From assembly GCF_042682915.1 (NCBI RefSeq), contig NZ_JBHUIW010000013.1, positions 62,001 to 126,000 of the forward strand: a DNA stretch of 64,000 nt, written 5' to 3'. The DNA is from Rhodoplanes azumiensis. GTDB lineage: Bacteria; Pseudomonadota; Alphaproteobacteria; Rhizobiales; Xanthobacteraceae. The notes beneath the pieces are model-generated. The model did no database searches. It was given only the letters and a program-made list of their open reading frames with translations, and was not told the DNA's origin. A program made the position numbers and the translations under genes. Below are positions 51,884 to 61,964 of the stretch, piece by piece; position 1 is the stretch's first letter; each line of letters starts with the position of its first letter.

Positions 51884-53086
51884 ATGCGATTCGACCGGCT
51901 GTGGCGCGACGCCCTGATCGCGACGCTCGACCCGAACAAGCCCGGGCTGGGGCTGATCGCGCGCGGCGCGATCGCGGCGACGGACGGCCGCATCGCCTAT
52001 GTCGGCCCCGAGGCGGATCTCCCGGCCGGCACCGACGCGGCCGAGACGATCCGGCTCGACGGCCGGCTGGTCACGCCCGGCCTGATCGACTGCCACACCC
52101 ACCTGGTCTACGGCGGCTCGCGCGCCAAGGAGTTCGAGATGCGGCTCGCCGGCGCCTCCTACGAGGAGATCTCGCGGGCCGGCGGCGGCATCGCCTCCAC
52201 GGTGAAAGCGACGCGCGCGGCGAGCGAGGACGATCTCGTCGCGACCGCCCGCACCCGACTCGACCGGCTGACCGCCGAAGGCGTCACCACGGTGGAGATC
52301 AAGTCCGGCTACGGGCTCGACGACGCGACCGAGACCCGGATGCTGCGCGCCGCCCGCCGCCTGGGCCGCGACGCCGACGTGCGCGTGGTCACGACCTATC
52401 TGGGCGCCCACGCGACCCCGCCCGGCGCGCCCGACAAGGATGCCTATGTCGACAAGGTCTGCGCCCTGATCCCGACGCTGGCGCGCGACAAGCTCGCCGA
52501 CGCCGTGGACGCCTTCTGCGAGGGCATCGCCTTCTCGCCCGAGCAGACTCGCCGCGTGTTCGCCGCCGCGACGGCGGCCGGCCTGCCGGTGAAGCTGCAC
52601 GCCGACCAGCTCTCGAACCTGCACGGCGCACGGCTCGCAGCCGACCACGGCGCGCTCTCCGCCGATCATCTCGAATACACGGACGAGGAGGGCGCGGCCG
52701 CGATGGCGAAGGCCGGCACCGTCGCGGTGCTGCTGCCCGGCGCCTTCTACGTGCTGCGCGAGACGCAGAAGCCGCCGATCGAGGCGTTCCGCAAGCACGG
52801 CACCCGCATGGCGCTCGCCACCGACTGCAATCCCGGCACCTCGCCCGTCACGTCGCTTCTCCTGATCATGAACATGGGCACGACGCTGTTCCGCCTCACC
52901 GTCGACGAGGCGATCGCCGGCGTGACACGCGAGGCTGCGCACGCCCTCGGTCTCGCGGCCGAGATCGGCACCCTCGAGCCCGGCAAGAGCTGCGATCTCG
53001 CGATCTTCGACGTCGACACCCCGGCCGAGCTCGTCTACCGCATCGGTGCCGCGCCGCTGTTCTCACGCGTGCTGCGAGGCGCGTGA
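51884..53086 (+). CDS. hutI: Imidazolonepropionase
   Basis: Metal-dependent amidohydrolase, 400 residues, that opens 4-imidazolone-5-propanoate to N-formiminoglutamate. VTPGLIDCHTHLVYGGSRAKEFEMRLAG has the HxH metal site; EIKSGYGLD, TYLGAHATPP, VKLHADQLSNLHGARLAAD and LATDCNPGTSPV supply the rest. The start at ATG 51884 (MRFDRLWRDALIATLDP) has GAGG five bases ahead and fits family length; ATG 51833 is upstream and in frame. hutU follows beyond a repeat. Confidence 0.95.
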   Translation: MRFDRLWRDALIATLDPNKPGLGLIARGAIAATDGRIAYVGPEADLPAGTDAAETIRLDGRLVTPGLIDCHTHLVYGGSRAKEFEMRLAGASYEEISRAGGGIASTVKATRAASEDDLVATARTRLDRLTAEGVTTVEIKSGYGLDDATETRMLRAARRLGRDADVRVVTTYLGAHATPPGAPDKDAYVDKVCALIPTLARDKLADAVDAFCEGIAFSPEQTRRVFAAATAAGLPVKLHADQLSNLHGARLAADHGALSADHLEYTDEEGAAAMAKAGTVAVLLPGAFYVLRETQKPPIEAFRKHGTRMALATDCNPGTSPVTSLLLIMNMGTTLFRLTVDEAIAGVTREAAHALGLAAEIGTLEPGKSCDLAIFDVDTPAELVYRIGAAPLFSRVLRGA

Positions 53087-53117
53087 TGCTGAGAGAGAGA
53101 GCGGCATACTCCACTTT

Positions 53118-53254
53118 ACCTCTCCCCGGCGGGGAGAGGTCGACGCGCGCAGCGCGTCGGGTGAGGGGGTGCCGAGGTCTCCATCGGCTCCGTAAACCCT
53201 CACCCCGGTCGTGCGCTGACGCGCACGCCCGACCCTCTCCCTCAGGGAGAGGGT
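53118..53254. repeat. Composite intergenic palindrome, copy B
   Basis: ACCTCTCCCCGGCGGGGAGAGGT opens it and CCCTCTCCCTCAGGGAGAGGG closes it, with GACGCGCGCAGCGCGTC inside. It shares the arms and the GTAAACCCTC core with 47816-47964. It separates hutI and hutU. Confidence 0.8.
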
Positions 53255-53312
53255 GCCGGAGACCGTGGCGCTTTCGTATGATCAACCAGAAGACGATTGG
53301 CTCGACACGCCC

Positions 53313-54970
<1,658 letters not shown>

Positions 54971-54977
<7 letters not shown>

Positions 54978-54988
54978 CCGGTCACCCC
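54971..54988 (+). terminator. Perfect palindrome over the hutU stop codon
   Basis: GGGGTGACC and GGTCACCCC are exact complements with no loop and contain the TGA stop (54975-54977). No T run follows, so it is terminator-like only by structure. It might mark the mRNA end or bind a protein dimer. Confidence 0.45.
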
Positions 54989-54995
54989 GTCTCAG

Positions 54996-55084
54996 TCATG
55001 GTGGGGCTCGTCCAGGCCATCCACGTCTTGCTCACGAAACGGCCCCGAGGTCGTGGATGCCCGGCACGAGGCCGGGCATGACGA
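54996..55084. repeat. Intergenic palindromic repeat after hutU
   Basis: CATCCACG (55018-55025) pairs with CGTGGATG (55052-55059), followed by CCCGGC-ACGA-GCCGGG and GCATGACGA. This is the GGTCGTGGATGCCCGGC...GCATGACGA element widespread in alphaproteobacteria. It separates convergent hutU and the DUF4387 gene. Confidence 0.75.
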
Positions 55085-55097
55085 GTTAGAACAACCC

Positions 55098-55427
55098 CTA
55101 CCCCTCCAGCCCCTCGAAGGTCAGGGCGAGCAGCGGCGCGTGCTGCTGGGCACCGTAGACGTCGCCGTCGCCGATCGCGCCGGAGGCGAGCGGGCGCTTC
55201 AACGTGATCTTGATCGCGTTGGCCGGGTCGAAGGCGACGATCGAGATCACGTCGCTCTCGGCGACGCCGTAGAGCGCGGCGATGCGAGCGGCGTCGAGCA
55301 TGCCGCTCTGACGCACTCGCTGATACCAGACGGCGTCGCGGAACATGATGTCGAGCGTCAGCTCGAACGGGCCGGCGTTCTTCGAGCGGATCACGCCGGC
55401 GATGTCGACGAGGCGCACCGCGCTCAT
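55098..55427 (-). CDS. DUF4387 domain protein, partner of AtuA-like protein
   Basis: A 109-residue protein: VRLVDIAGVIRSKNAGPFELTLDIMFRDAVWYQRVRQSG, then LYGVAESDVISIVAFDPANAIKITLKRP matches DUF4387. ATG 55425-55427 overlaps the stop of the AtuA-like gene by four bases, so the two are made together, as they usually are. The function of DUF4387 is not known; a subunit of an acyl-CoA or hydroxy-acid enzyme with AtuA is the usual guess. Confidence 0.88.
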   Translation of the reverse strand: MSAVRLVDIAGVIRSKNAGPFELTLDIMFRDAVWYQRVRQSGMLDAARIAALYGVAESDVISIVAFDPANAIKITLKRPLASGAIGDGDVYGAQQHAPLLALTFEGLEG

Positions 55428-56830
55428 GACGCGACTCCCACGGTCGCCGGCGCCGCGATCTCCTCGATGCGCACCGGGAAGAATGCGCACGGGTCGTCGA
55501 TGCCGGTCAGGAGGTGATAGACGCTGAAGCGGAACACCTCGCCGGCCGGCAGATCGGAGGGCGAGTACGGGAAGGCGAGATTGCCGGCGGTCGAGACGCG
55601 GCCCGGATAGCCCCAGTGCAACAGGCTCGAGCGGGCGAAGCTGACGATCGTGTCGGCGATCTCCTGGCTCGCCGCGACCGCCTCGATCACGAGGCCGATC
55701 TCGTGCGGGGTCGCGCGCTCGCGCAGCGGCTCGCAGGCCCCCATCACGCCGTCGCGCCCATACAGCCGGAACAACAAGCGGTAGTCATCCGCCGACAGCG
55801 TGCGAGAAAAGTTCTCGGCGACCCGGATCCGCACCGCGTCGAGGATCGCGTCGATCTGGGCGATGAAGGAGGGATCGCGCACGCCGGCGATCGACACGGT
55901 GCGGAAGCCGGCCAGCGCCGCGCCCTCGATCTTCAGCGTGTAGGCGCCGCGAACCATTCGGCTGCCGGCGACCCGCACGGTGCGCTCGTCCTCCTGGACG
56001 AAGGTCGTCGCGGTGAGGTCGAGCACCCCGCCCGGCCCGGGCAGGCGGTAGGGATCGCTCTTCTCGTAGAGCGTATGGGCCGCGACCGAGACGACGGTGC
56101 AGCGCCGCTCCGGCGCCATCGGCTCGACCAGGAAGTGATCACGTCGCAGCGTGCCGAGCATGCAGTCGCCGCCCGAGCCCGGCACGGCGGCGATGGCGGC
56201 GCATTCGAGAATCTTGCCCAGATGTACGGCGAGGCCGGCGTCGAAGCCCTGCATCAGCGGCAGCGCCGCGAACACGGCCGGGTCGTAGGCACGGCCCGCG
56301 ACGATGACGTCGGCACCCTGCGACAGCGCCACGATCAGCGGCTCCGGTCCCATCTGGGCGACGAGATGCGTCGAGGCCTGCACATCCTCGGCACTCGCCT
56401 CCGGCCCGGGCGGCAGCGGCACCAGCGCGCCACGCGCCTGTGCGGCGAGCAGCGTCCCCCGATCGATGTCGGCCGGGATCACGGCGAGGCGGAACGACAG
56501 GCCCTCCTCGGCCGCGATCTCGCGCACGATGGCGAGCGTCCAGTCGAGATGCGGGCGCGCCCCGCAGCCGCCCGCCGTGCCGACGATCACCGGGACGTTT
56601 CGGGCGCGCCCGGCGATCAGCATCAGCCGCAGATCGCGCTTCACGGCGGCGCGGTCGGTGAACGGCACGCCGGCGCCGAGATAATAAGGTCCGGGATCGG
56701 ACGAGCCGGCATCGACCGCGATCACGTGCGGATCACGCGCCAGCCCGGCCGCGAAGGAGCTTTCGGGGAAGCCGTAGCCGAGGATCGCGGTGGTCGAAAG
56801 GATTCTCAGCTCGTCGGGAGAGGGTCGCAT
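55424..56830 (-). CDS. AtuA-like protein (DUF1446)
   Basis: A 468-residue protein of the acyclic-terpene-utilisation AtuA family. ILGYGFPESSFAAGLARDPHVIAVDAGSSDPGPYYLGAG starts the family, with PVIVGTAGGCGARPHLDWTL, VIVAGRAYDPAVFAALPL, GKILECAAIAAVPGSGGD and the block DPYRLPGPGGVLDLTATTFVQEDERTVRVAGSRM following. Named from Pseudomonas citronellol degradation, but most members, including this one with DUF4387, are uncharacterised and occur with CoA-transferases and organic-acid genes. No other atu genes are here. Confidence 0.88.
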   Translation of the reverse strand: MRPSPDELRILSTTAILGYGFPESSFAAGLARDPHVIAVDAGSSDPGPYYLGAGVPFTDRAAVKRDLRLMLIAGRARNVPVIVGTAGGCGARPHLDWTLAIVREIAAEEGLSFRLAVIPADIDRGTLLAAQARGALVPLPPGPEASAEDVQASTHLVAQMGPEPLIVALSQGADVIVAGRAYDPAVFAALPLMQGFDAGLAVHLGKILECAAIAAVPGSGGDCMLGTLRRDHFLVEPMAPERRCTVVSVAAHTLYEKSDPYRLPGPGGVLDLTATTFVQEDERTVRVAGSRMVRGAYTLKIEGAALAGFRTVSIAGVRDPSFIAQIDAILDAVRIRVAENFSRTLSADDYRLLFRLYGRDGVMGACEPLRERATPHEIGLVIEAVAASQEIADTIVSFARSSLLHWGYPGRVSTAGNLAFPYSPSDLPAGEVFRFSVYHLLTGIDDPCAFFPVRIEEIAAPATVGVAS

Positions 56831-56975
56831 GGGTGTCGGTCCTTCGGGGACGTCGGTCCTTCGGGCATCGTCTCGGGCGCGGGGACGGACCGATTCTAGA
56901 GCATGCCCCGAAGGTGGCGAATCGATCGCGATGCGCGCGGCCGCCGGGCGTGGTGCCCCGGAACGCAGGGACGCC

Positions 56976-57770
56976 TCACGCCACCCGCCGCGGCCGGCGG
57001 ATCAGCAGCACCGCGAGGTTGAAGCCGATCGCGACGGCGAGCGCCGTCGCCAGGCCGGGCCACACGCCGAGCAGCGGCACGGCGAGATGGATGCTCAGGC
57101 AGGCCGACGAGAAGCCGATCAGGCCGAGCAGCGCGTTGGCCAGGATGGCGGCGCTCGCCGGTCCGCCGAGGCGCGACTGCAGGATGATCACGAAGCTCAG
57201 GAGCACCACCGGAAACGCCGAGAACAGCCCGGTGAAGGCGGTGCCGAGCCAGGAGCTCGCCGTCACGACGAAGCCGACCAGGCTCGCCACCGTCACGGCG
57301 CGGGCCGGGATGTCGTACCAGCGCCGTCGCGCCATCGGCATCTTGGCGTGACGGAAACGCGCGGCCGCCAGCACGCAGACGATCAGCACGCCGTAGGTGA
57401 CGATCATGGCCGGCACGGTCGTCCACGCCACCGCCTGCACGACGAGCGCCGCGGCGAACCACCCGGACAGCGCGGCGAGCGCGCTCGCGAGGATTCCGTG
57501 GCGCTGCGCCACGTGGACGTAGACGAGGGCGAAGGCGCCGTTGGCGATGTTGGCGACGAAGCTCGAAAGCCCCGCCGCCGCGATGAAGTCGGCGTCGTGG
57601 GCGAGCGCGAGGAACACATAGGCCGGCCCGGTCGAGGTCGGCAGCGTCGCGATCATGGCGCCGAGCACGGGGCCGGCGCGCTCGGCCGCGAGCGTCGCGA
57701 CGACGACGATCAGGGCCGTGATCGCCATCTTGCTGGCGAGCGGCAGCAGCAACGCGAGATCAGGGGACAT
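56976..57770 (-). CDS. Multi-helix membrane protein, conserved hypothetical
   Basis: A 264-residue inner-membrane protein with about eight hydrophobic helices (for example LASKMAITALIVVVATLAAERAGPVLGAMIATLP, VVQAVAWTTVPAMIVTYGVLIVCVLAAARF, PVVLLSFVIILQSRLGGPASAAILANALLGLIGF and GLATALAVAIGFNLAVLLI). The N-terminal GPVLGAMIATLPTSTGPAYVFLALAH block recurs in uncharacterised transporters or exporters. I cannot name a substrate. It stands alone, 145 bases downstream of the AtuA-like gene start region on the same strand. Confidence 0.75.
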   Translation of the reverse strand: MSPDLALLLPLASKMAITALIVVVATLAAERAGPVLGAMIATLPTSTGPAYVFLALAHDADFIAAAGLSSFVANIANGAFALVYVHVAQRHGILASALAALSGWFAAALVVQAVAWTTVPAMIVTYGVLIVCVLAAARFRHAKMPMARRRWYDIPARAVTVASLVGFVVTASSWLGTAFTGLFSAFPVVLLSFVIILQSRLGGPASAAILANALLGLIGFSSACLSIHLAVPLLGVWPGLATALAVAIGFNLAVLLIRRPRRVA

Positions 57771-57796
57771 GGCGGGTCGGAGTTCCTCGAGAGCCC

Positions 57797-57917
57797 GTCA
57801 TCCCGGGGCGCGGGCAACACCCGCGAAGCCGAAATCCATAGCCCCTGCGCCGGCGGCTCACGAGAGACCGGGCGTATGGGTTCCGGGCTCGGCGCTCACG
57901 CGCCGCTCCGGAACGAC
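57797..57917. repeat. Intergenic palindromic repeat block
   Basis: CGTCATCCCGGGGCGCG begins the block and GTTCCGG (57880-57886) pairs with CCGGAAC (57908-57914). It is a relative of 3375-3408 and 30322-30428 and occupies the space between the membrane protein and the OsmC gene. Confidence 0.7.
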
Positions 57918-57981
57918 CGAGCGAACATGCGACGCCCGACTTGCGAAAGCGGCGACCTCCGAACGATTGGCGGACGCCGCC

Positions 57982-58491
57982 TCACGCCCGGTCGAGACGC
58001 ACCGTGACCCGCGGGCCGTTCTTGATGGTCTGGTAGACGACGCAGTAGCGCTCGGTCAACTTGAGGAGTTGATCGAGCTGCTCCTGCGGCGCATCGGTCT
58101 CGACCGTGAAGGTCAACCGGATCGCCGCGAAGCCGACCGGGGCGTCCTTGGCGACGCCGAGCGTGCCGCGAAAATCGAGATCGCCCTCCGCGGTCACGGT
58201 GCCGCTCGCCAGCGGTATCGCGAGCGCCGTCGCCACCGCCTTCAGGGTGACGCCGGCGCAGGCGACCAGCGCCTCGAGCAGCATGTCGCCCGAGCACAGC
58301 TCCAGCCCACTGCCGCCGGTCGCCGGATGCAGTCCGGCCACCGCCAGCGCGCGGCCGGTCTCGACCTTGCAGGCGATGCTGGTGTCGTCGAGCGCGCCCG
58401 TGGCCTTCAGGGTGATCAGCGCGGTCGTCGGGTCGGCCTTGTAGCGCTCCTTGATCGGAGCCTGCAAGGCACGCAGCGCGGTCGCATCCAT
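57982..58491 (-). CDS. OsmC-family protein (peroxide/osmotic-stress thiol protein type)
   Basis: A 169-residue OsmC/Ohr-fold protein. The first conserved Cys is in LELCSGDMLLEALVACAGVTLKAVATAL (the reactive Cys of the family lies in the ACAG segment), and the second in ERYCVVYQTIKNGPRVTVRL. The final ERYCVVYQTI follows the C-terminal pattern of the family. Proteins of this type reduce organic hydroperoxides or act in related thiol chemistry; the subgroup here is not assigned. ATG 58491 has GAGGGACGAG upstream. Confidence 0.85.
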   Translation of the reverse strand: MDATALRALQAPIKERYKADPTTALITLKATGALDDTSIACKVETGRALAVAGLHPATGGSGLELCSGDMLLEALVACAGVTLKAVATALAIPLASGTVTAEGDLDFRGTLGVAKDAPVGFAAIRLTFTVETDAPQEQLDQLLKLTERYCVVYQTIKNGPRVTVRLDRA

Positions 58492-58735
58492 GGCGTCTCG
58501 TCCCTCGGGGGTGATCGGGAGCGGCACGTTACAGGCCGCGAGCGCGCCCGCAAGGGGATCCTTAGCCCGAGCCTAAACCTCTGCACGCGAAATCGAATTG
58601 ACTGGTCTCCCACATTCCGTCACCCTGACCGGAACCACGTCGCGTGCCCGCGTGCCGGGTCGACGTGTCGTCGTGGGGCCACGTTTCGTCCGCGACAGGT
58701 CTTAGCCCGTTCGATGCCGTGCCGAGTCCCGAGTG

Positions 58736-61600
58736 ATGACAGTGCATCGCGCGAACGCAGTCCCGCCCGCCACGGTGCGCGCCGCCGAGCCACCGCAGAT
58801 CGGCCTCGACACCGCGGCCGCCGCCACAGCAGCGACAAACAAACCTGAACAAGGTGCTGCCGACCACCGCGCCGACGACACCGCCCCCGAAACCGGACGA
58901 GTCGAGATCATTCCCAGCAACTGCCAGTTCCTCGCCGAGGGCGGCGAAATGGGCGCGCTCATGCGGGCGCACGACTGGACGCGGTCGCCGCTCGGGCCGC
59001 CCGAGCAGTGGCCCGACGCGCTCAAGATGGCGGTGAGCATCTGCCTCGCCTCGCGCTTCCCCATGGTGATCTGGTGGGGACCGGAGCTGGTGATGCTCTA
59101 CAACGACGCCTACCGGCCGATTCTCGGTCTCACCAAGCATCCGGCGAGCCTCGGCCGCTCCGGGCGCGGCATCTGGCCGGAGACCTGGAGCATCATCGGG
59201 CCGCAGCTCGAGAGCGTTCTCGCCGGCGAGGCGACGTGGTCGCAGGACGTCTTTCTGCCCCTCGACCGCAACAATTACCTGGAAGAGGCCTACTTCACCT
59301 ACTCCTACAGCCCGATCAAGCATGCCGACGGCCGCATCGGCGGCGTCTTCACGGCCGTCACCGAGACGACCGAGCGGGTGCTGAGCGAGCGTCGCCTGAA
59401 AATCCTGCGCGAGCTCGCGGCCCAGACGGCGGAAGCCCGCACCGTGGAGCACGCCTGCAAATGCGCCCTCGCGGTGCTGGGCGCCGACAACCCCGACGTT
59501 CCGCTCGTGCTCCTCTATCTGCAGGACGAGGACCGCGGCGTCGCCTGCGCGGTCGGCGCCACCCGGGTGCCGGCGGACCGGTTCGCGGCCGAGATCGGTC
59601 CGGAGGACGACGATCCGTGGAGCGTCGCCCGGGTGATCCGCACCGGCGAGCCGGCCCTGCTCGACTATCTGCCGTTCCGCTTCGGCTCGCTCGTCGGCGC
59701 GGCGTGGCCCGAACCGGTGAAGCGCGCCCTGGTCCTGCCGGTGCCGCGGCTCGGCGCCGCCGGTGCCGTGTGCGGCGCCGTGGTGATCGGCATCAACCCG
59801 CGGCGCGCCTTCGACGACGACTATCGCGGCTTCCTCGATCTCGTCGTCGGGCACCTCGCGAGCGCTCTCTCCAATGCCCGCGCCAGCGAGGAGGAGCGCC
59901 GCCGCACCGACGAGTTCGCCCGCCTGGAGGCGCGCTTCCGCGACCTCGCCGATTCGGCGCCCGTGATGATCTGGCTGTGCGAGCCGTCCGGCCGCGCCAC
60001 CTGGTTCAATCGGCCGTGGCTCGCCTTCACGGGCCGCAGTCTCGACGCCTCGCTGGGCGACGGCTGGCTCGCCGACGTCCACCCCGACGACCGCGCCCGC
60101 TGCGAGAGCGTCTACGGTGCCGGCTTCGCGCGGCGCGAGCCGTTCCGCTTCGAGTTCCGCCTGCGGCGTCACGACGGCGAATGGTGCCAGGTCGACGACA
60201 CCGGCGTGCCGCATTACGCTGCCGACGGCAGCTTTCTGGGCTTCATCGGATCCTGCGTCGACGTCAGCGCGGCACGGCGTTTCGAGGCGGCGCTGCGCAA
60301 GAGCCGCGAGGAGCTGCTCCGTCTCAACGAGACGCTGGAGACGCGCGTCGCCGAGCGTACCGAGGATCTCGCCGCGGCGAACCGCCAGCTCCTCGCCCAG
60401 ATCGAGGAGCGCGAGCAGGTCGAGGCGACGCTGCGCCAGATGCAGCGGCTCGACGCCGTCGGCCAGCTCACCTCGGGCGTCGCCCACGACTTCAACAATC
60501 TGCTCACCGTCATCCTCGGCAACGCCAGCTACCTGGAACGGCTGTGGGCCGAGGCCGACGATCCCAAGCTGATGCGGCGCGTCACCCACATCCGCATCGC
60601 GGCGGAGCGCGGCGCCAAGCTGATCGCCCAGCTGCTCGCCTTCTCGCGCCGCCAGCGGCTCGAGCCGCGCGCTCTCGACCTGAACGACACGGTGACGCGG
60701 ATGCGCGAGCTGCTCGGCACCACGATGGGCGGCGGCATCGAGATCGAGACCGTGCTGGAGCGCGAGCCGTGGTCGGCGCTGGTCGATCCGACCCAGCTCG
60801 AGCTCGTCATCCTCAACCTCGCGATCAACGCCCGCGACGCCATGCAGGTCGGCGGCCGGCTCACGGTGCGCACCGCCAACGTGACGCGCGACGACCCGAC
60901 GCGGCCGGAGCATCCGGGGCCGGGCGACTATGTCGAGGTGGCGGTGAGCGACACCGGCACCGGCATGTCGGAGGAGGTGCAGGCCAAGGCGTTCGAGCCG
61001 TTCTTCACCACCAAGACGGTCGGCAAGGGCTCGGGGCTCGGGCTTTCGCAGGTGCTCGGCTTCGCCAAGCAGTCCGGCGGCGGCGTCGCCCTCGAGACCG
61101 AGCCGGGACACGGCACGACGGTGCGGGTGTTCTTCCCGCGTGCGCGCTCGGCCGAGGAGGCGGAGTCCAACGGCGCTCCGGAGAAACCGACCGGCAAGAG
61201 CGCATCGGCCTGCGTGCTGGTGGTCGACGACGACGACGACGTGCGCCACATCACCGCGACCATGCTGGAGACGCTCGGCCATCGGGTCATCGAGGCGGGC
61301 AGCGGCGGCGCCGCGCTCGAGCGGCTCGCCTCGCGCGACGACATCGAGCTCGCGCTGATCGACTTCGCCATGCCGGGGATGAGCGGCCTCGACCTCGCCC
61401 GCGAGGCGCGGCTGCGCCGCCCGGCGCTGCCGATCCTGTTCATCACCGGCTACGCCGACTCCACGGTGCTGGCCGGCGTGCGTCACGAGCACATCCTGCG
61501 CAAGCCGTTCCTGGAGCCGGAGCTCGACCGCCGCATCCGCGCCGCGCTGGCCAACGCCCGGGCCGGCACGGTCGACGCCCTGATGTCGCCGAAACGGTAG
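58736..61600 (+). CDS. Soluble hybrid histidine kinase (PAS-GAF-PAS-HisKA-HATPase-REC)
   Basis: A 954-residue cytosolic sensor kinase without transmembrane helices. After a low-complexity N-terminus come a PAS-like region (MVIWWGPELVMLYNDAYRPILG, about 110-215), a GAF-like region (about 225-375), a PAS domain (VMIWLCEPSGRATWFNRPWLAFTGRSL, about 405-520), a coiled coil, HisKA with His584 in GVAHDFNNLL, a HATPase (LAINARDAM, GSGLGLSQVLGFAKQSGGG) and a C-terminal receiver with VVDDDDDVR and Asp876 in LALIDFAMPGMSG. The REC ends with the KPF motif. GTG 58733 is also possible. It is a single gene; the partner regulator is not in view. Confidence 0.92.
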   Translation: MTVHRANAVPPATVRAAEPPQIGLDTAAAATAATNKPEQGAADHRADDTAPETGRVEIIPSNCQFLAEGGEMGALMRAHDWTRSPLGPPEQWPDALKMAVSICLASRFPMVIWWGPELVMLYNDAYRPILGLTKHPASLGRSGRGIWPETWSIIGPQLESVLAGEATWSQDVFLPLDRNNYLEEAYFTYSYSPIKHADGRIGGVFTAVTETTERVLSERRLKILRELAAQTAEARTVEHACKCALAVLGADNPDVPLVLLYLQDEDRGVACAVGATRVPADRFAAEIGPEDDDPWSVARVIRTGEPALLDYLPFRFGSLVGAAWPEPVKRALVLPVPRLGAAGAVCGAVVIGINPRRAFDDDYRGFLDLVVGHLASALSNARASEEERRRTDEFARLEARFRDLADSAPVMIWLCEPSGRATWFNRPWLAFTGRSLDASLGDGWLADVHPDDRARCESVYGAGFARREPFRFEFRLRRHDGEWCQVDDTGVPHYAADGSFLGFIGSCVDVSAARRFEAALRKSREELLRLNETLETRVAERTEDLAAANRQLLAQIEEREQVEATLRQMQRLDAVGQLTSGVAHDFNNLLTVILGNASYLERLWAEADDPKLMRRVTHIRIAAERGAKLIAQLLAFSRRQRLEPRALDLNDTVTRMRELLGTTMGGGIEIETVLEREPWSALVDPTQLELVILNLAINARDAMQVGGRLTVRTANVTRDDPTRPEHPGPGDYVEVAVSDTGTGMSEEVQAKAFEPFFTTKTVGKGSGLGLSQVLGFAKQSGGGVALETEPGHGTTVRVFFPRARSAEEAESNGAPEKPTGKSASACVLVVDDDDDVRHITATMLETLGHRVIEAGSGGAALERLASRDDIELALIDFAMPGMSGLDLAREARLRRPALPILFITGYADSTVLAGVRHEHILRKPFLEPELDRRIRAALANARAGTVDALMSPKR

Positions 61601-61964
61601 CCACTCCTCACGCCCCGGCCCACCGCCACGATCCGGCGCCGCTACGGCAAGGTGTCGCAGGACGTGATCACGGCGGTGATCCAGGGCGTAATTCTTCGCC
61701 GAGTGGCAGAGATCGCGGCGTCCGGTCGCATGGTGCGACATCGCCGACACGGGCCGCGGCCCTGGCGAAGCCCCCGGGCCGTTCTACGTCTCGGCCAGGA
61801 TCGACAGACCGAGGAGCGCATCGTGCGAGATCGAGCAGGCTGACGCGCGACGCGACACGCGCCCGCATGGACTGCGATCGAGACCCGTCTCCGACGCGCG
61901 TCCCGGCGGCCCGACTTGGAAATTCTCCGCTTGGACGTTCCGAGCCGAACCGAACGAGACCCCG
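61601..61964. other. Intergenic region before the efflux operon
   Basis: About 360 bases between the hybrid kinase and the RND adaptor gene. Open stretches here have no recognisable protein motif and no start with a ribosome binding site. I could not see a clear promoter, operator or terminator. The efflux operon promoter is presumably here. Confidence 0.5.

Noticed and set aside
58562..61750. A 1062-codon minus-strand open frame opposite the hybrid kinase
   Set aside because: It is antisense to a gene with clear PAS, HisKA, HATPase and REC motifs and has no motif of its own.
61652..61843. Small open frame before the efflux operon (MSQDVITAVIQGVILRR...)
   Set aside because: No ribosome binding site, motif or helix pattern, and the codon use drifts. 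I treat it as non-coding.
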